Of a stretch of 64,000 nt of DNA, positions 62,973 through 64,000 are shown in pieces. Made by a program: the position numbers and the translations under genes. The stretch lies in NCBI GenBank assembly GCA_017523725.1, contig JAFWVY010000038.1, positions 17,781 to 81,780 of the forward strand, in the 5' to 3' direction. Numbering within the stretch: the stretch's first letter is position 1; each line of letters opens with the position of its first letter. Under the pieces are notes generated by a model. It saw nothing but the letters and a program-made list of their open reading frames with translations, had not been told where the DNA came from and did not search any database. Origin of the DNA: Bacteroidales bacterium. GTDB lineage: Bacteria; Bacteroidota; Bacteroidia; Bacteroidales; UBA4181.

Positions 62973-63677
62973 ATGAAAAAACTGTTATTCCTGATGCTGG
63001 CGGTCCTGCCGCTCGCCGCGACTGCCCGCGAGAACATCGTCAGCATGACTCCCCGGGAGAATGTTCCCGCCGAAGTGGCCGCCGCGCCGCTGTATGGCAA
63101 GACCATGGTGATTTTCGGCGACAGCTATGTCAAGAACCACGTCCGCCCCATCACGGAAACCTGGCACTACAAGATTGCCGCCAAGTACAACATGCGTTAC
63201 CGCAACTATGGATGGAACGGCAATGCCATTTCGATAGACCGCACGGCCGAAGGCTTCGGTCCGGCCATGTACGAGCGCTACACCGAAATGACCGACACGG
63301 CCGACTATGTGATTATCATGGCGGGACACAACGATGCCGCGATGTTCGGCTCACGGGTGACGCCGGAGAATTTCAAGGAAAAACTGAAGATTTTCTGCGA
63401 AGGTCTGATTGACAAGTTCCCCAGTGCCCGCATCGTGTTCATCACGCCGTGGAACGTACCCAGGGACGGTTTCCCGCAGGTCATCGACATCCTGAAGGAG
63501 GTCTGCGCTTCGTATGCCATCCCGGTGTATGACGCGGCCCATGAGAGCGGTATCTATGTCTGGAACGAGAAATTCCGCCGCATGTATTTCCAGGCTCCGA
63601 CCGACACGGCGCACCTGAACAGCGCGGGCCACGACCTGTTCATGGGCCGGGCCGAACGGTTCCTGCTGAGCCTCTGA
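62973..63677 (+). CDS. Secreted SGNH/GDSL-family hydrolase
   Basis: A 234-residue protein with a signal peptide (MKKLLFLMLAVLPLAATARE). All four SGNH blocks are visible: VIFGDSYVKNH (Ser), YGWNGNAISIDR (Gly), IIMAGHNDAAM (Asn) and DTAHLNSAGHDLF (Asp-x-x-His). It is probably a carbohydrate esterase or lipase acting in the periplasm or outside; the substrate is not known. It is read away from the DUF5107-TPR gene and ends in a strong terminator. Confidence 0.88.
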   Translation: MKKLLFLMLAVLPLAATARENIVSMTPRENVPAEVAAAPLYGKTMVIFGDSYVKNHVRPITETWHYKIAAKYNMRYRNYGWNGNAISIDRTAEGFGPAMYERYTEMTDTADYVIIMAGHNDAAMFGSRVTPENFKEKLKIFCEGLIDKFPSARIVFITPWNVPRDGFPQVIDILKEVCASYAIPVYDAAHESGIYVWNEKFRRMYFQAPTDTAHLNSAGHDLFMGRAERFLLSL

Positions 63678-63699
63678 TGACATTCGGCATCCCATAAAA

Positions 63700-63731
63700 A
63701 AGACTGGCCCTCAAGGTCAGTCTTTTTTTTT
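63700..63731 (+). terminator. Rho-independent terminator after the SGNH gene
   Basis: A 10-bp stem with one G-U pair (63700-63709 with 63715-63724) and a 5-base loop is followed by nine T on the plus strand (63723-63731). Confidence 0.85.
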
Positions 63732-63735
63732 GTGC

Positions 63736-63802
63736 CCGGCAGGCTTGCCCCGGCTTCGTTCCGGCAGGCTGTTCGGTCTTGTTCCGGCAGGCTTGCCCCG
63801 GC
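63736..63802. repeat. Short G+C-rich tandem repeats (CCGGCAGGCT core)
   Basis: The ten-base core CCGGCAGGCT recurs at 63736-63745, 63761-63770 and 63784-63793, spaced 25 and 23 bases. Two copies extend to a 19-base match (63736-63754 and 63784-63802). No gene is seen here; it lies between a terminator and an insertion element. Confidence 0.65.
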
Positions 63803-63861
63803 AAACCTTCGCTTCGCTCATCCCTCCCACGGCTTCGCCGCGGGTCCCTCCCGCTCAAGAG

Positions 63862-64000
63862 TGAAGTGAACCCCCAAAGTTGGACGGTTAATAATAATAG
63901 ATGCTTACATGTTCTGAGTTCGGTATTGCACCGGACTCAGTCCGTTCAACCGAAGTTTTATTCGCTTTGTGTTATAGTACTGGACATATTCTCGCAGAGC
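63862..64000. mobile_element. End of an IS3-family insertion sequence (truncated by the window edge)
   Basis: TGAAGTGAACCCCCAAAGTT at 63862-63881 (continuing to about 63885) resembles the terminal inverted repeat of IS150-group IS3 elements. The partial transposase frame next to it confirms the family. The rest of the element lies beyond base 64000, so the other end, target duplication and exact member are unknown. Confidence 0.75.
63905..64000 (-). CDS. IS3-family transposase, C-terminal end (partial)
   Basis: Thirty-one codons plus a stop on the minus strand encode ALREYVQYYNTKRIKLRLNG and then LSPVQYRTQNM. This is the conserved end of the IS3-family OrfB (DDE integrase) transposase, of the YN-x-KR-x-K...LGLSP-x-x-YR type. 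The catalytic residues lie outside the window. The gene appears intact at this end. It may be able to move the element, which would explain its place beside repeats. Confidence 0.85.
   Translation of the reverse strand, partial: ALREYVQYYNTKRIKLRLNGLSPVQYRTQNM

Noticed and set aside
63736..63802. CRISPR array
   Set aside because: Only three short repeat cores with 23-25 base spacing and related, not unique, spacers.

Overview
The window is about 64 kb of a G+C-rich (about 57-60 percent by eye in most genes) chromosome of the order Bacteroidales. Four things point there: promoters of the Bacteroidetes type (TAnnTTTG -7 boxes), starts without clear Shine-Dalgarno sequences, a tRNA with no encoded CCA, and the gene families present. 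Among cultured groups an Alistipes-like (Rikenellaceae) genome fits the base composition, but that is a guess.

Layout. At 1-3344 (+) lie the 3' part of prfA and the acetate pair pta-ackA, ended by a double hairpin terminator. From 50287 down to 3432 (-) runs a very long surface-polysaccharide locus of 45 genes, all on the minus strand, so its 5' end is at the high coordinates. It begins at a good promoter (50390-50397) with two glycosyltransferases and the ABC exporter wzm-wzt, then a sugar aminotransferase. Next comes an AT-rich cassette (about 36.1-45.2 kb). It holds an ATP-grasp/HAD fusion, a HisC-like aminotransferase, a GNAT acetyltransferase, a cytidylyltransferase/oxidoreductase fusion, two tandem LicD phosphotransferases, two glycosyltransferases and an acyltransferase. 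G+C-rich genes follow: a second CDP-type module (IspD/TarI-like cytidylyltransferase, SDR, LicD), an AAA ATPase with its own promoter, a galactofuranosyltransferase and UDP-galactopyranose mutase. Then come many GT2, GT4 and GT14 glycosyltransferases, six AT3 O-acyltransferases, an MBOAT/SGNH O-acylation pair and a polymerase or ligase (Wzy/WaaL-like). The locus ends with an outer-membrane beta-barrel protein, Wza, a Wzc-type tyrosine kinase with an extreme Tyr-Gly tail, and a small HAD phosphatase.

Downstream of that (50.4-64 kb) are a decayed DUF3800 fragment, an AspT/YidE-type transporter, a UDP-ManNAc dehydrogenase (wecC-like), and an unusual two-domain secreted glycosidase (GH106-like plus GH28) beside a polytopic membrane protein. 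Then follow tRNA-Ser(GCU), a large DUF5107-TPR protein divergent from a secreted SGNH esterase, a G+C-rich repeat patch, and the end of an IS3-family element.

Working together, the main locus appears to build a large, heavily acylated, galactofuranose-containing glycan. Two independent CDP-alcohol modules with three LicD enzymes probably decorate it with phosphodiester-linked groups. An ABC transporter exports it and Wza/Wzc-type proteins handle it at the envelope. No Wzx flippase and no initiating phosphoglycosyltransferase is present here. The CDP/LicD cassette is the best candidate for undescribed biochemistry.
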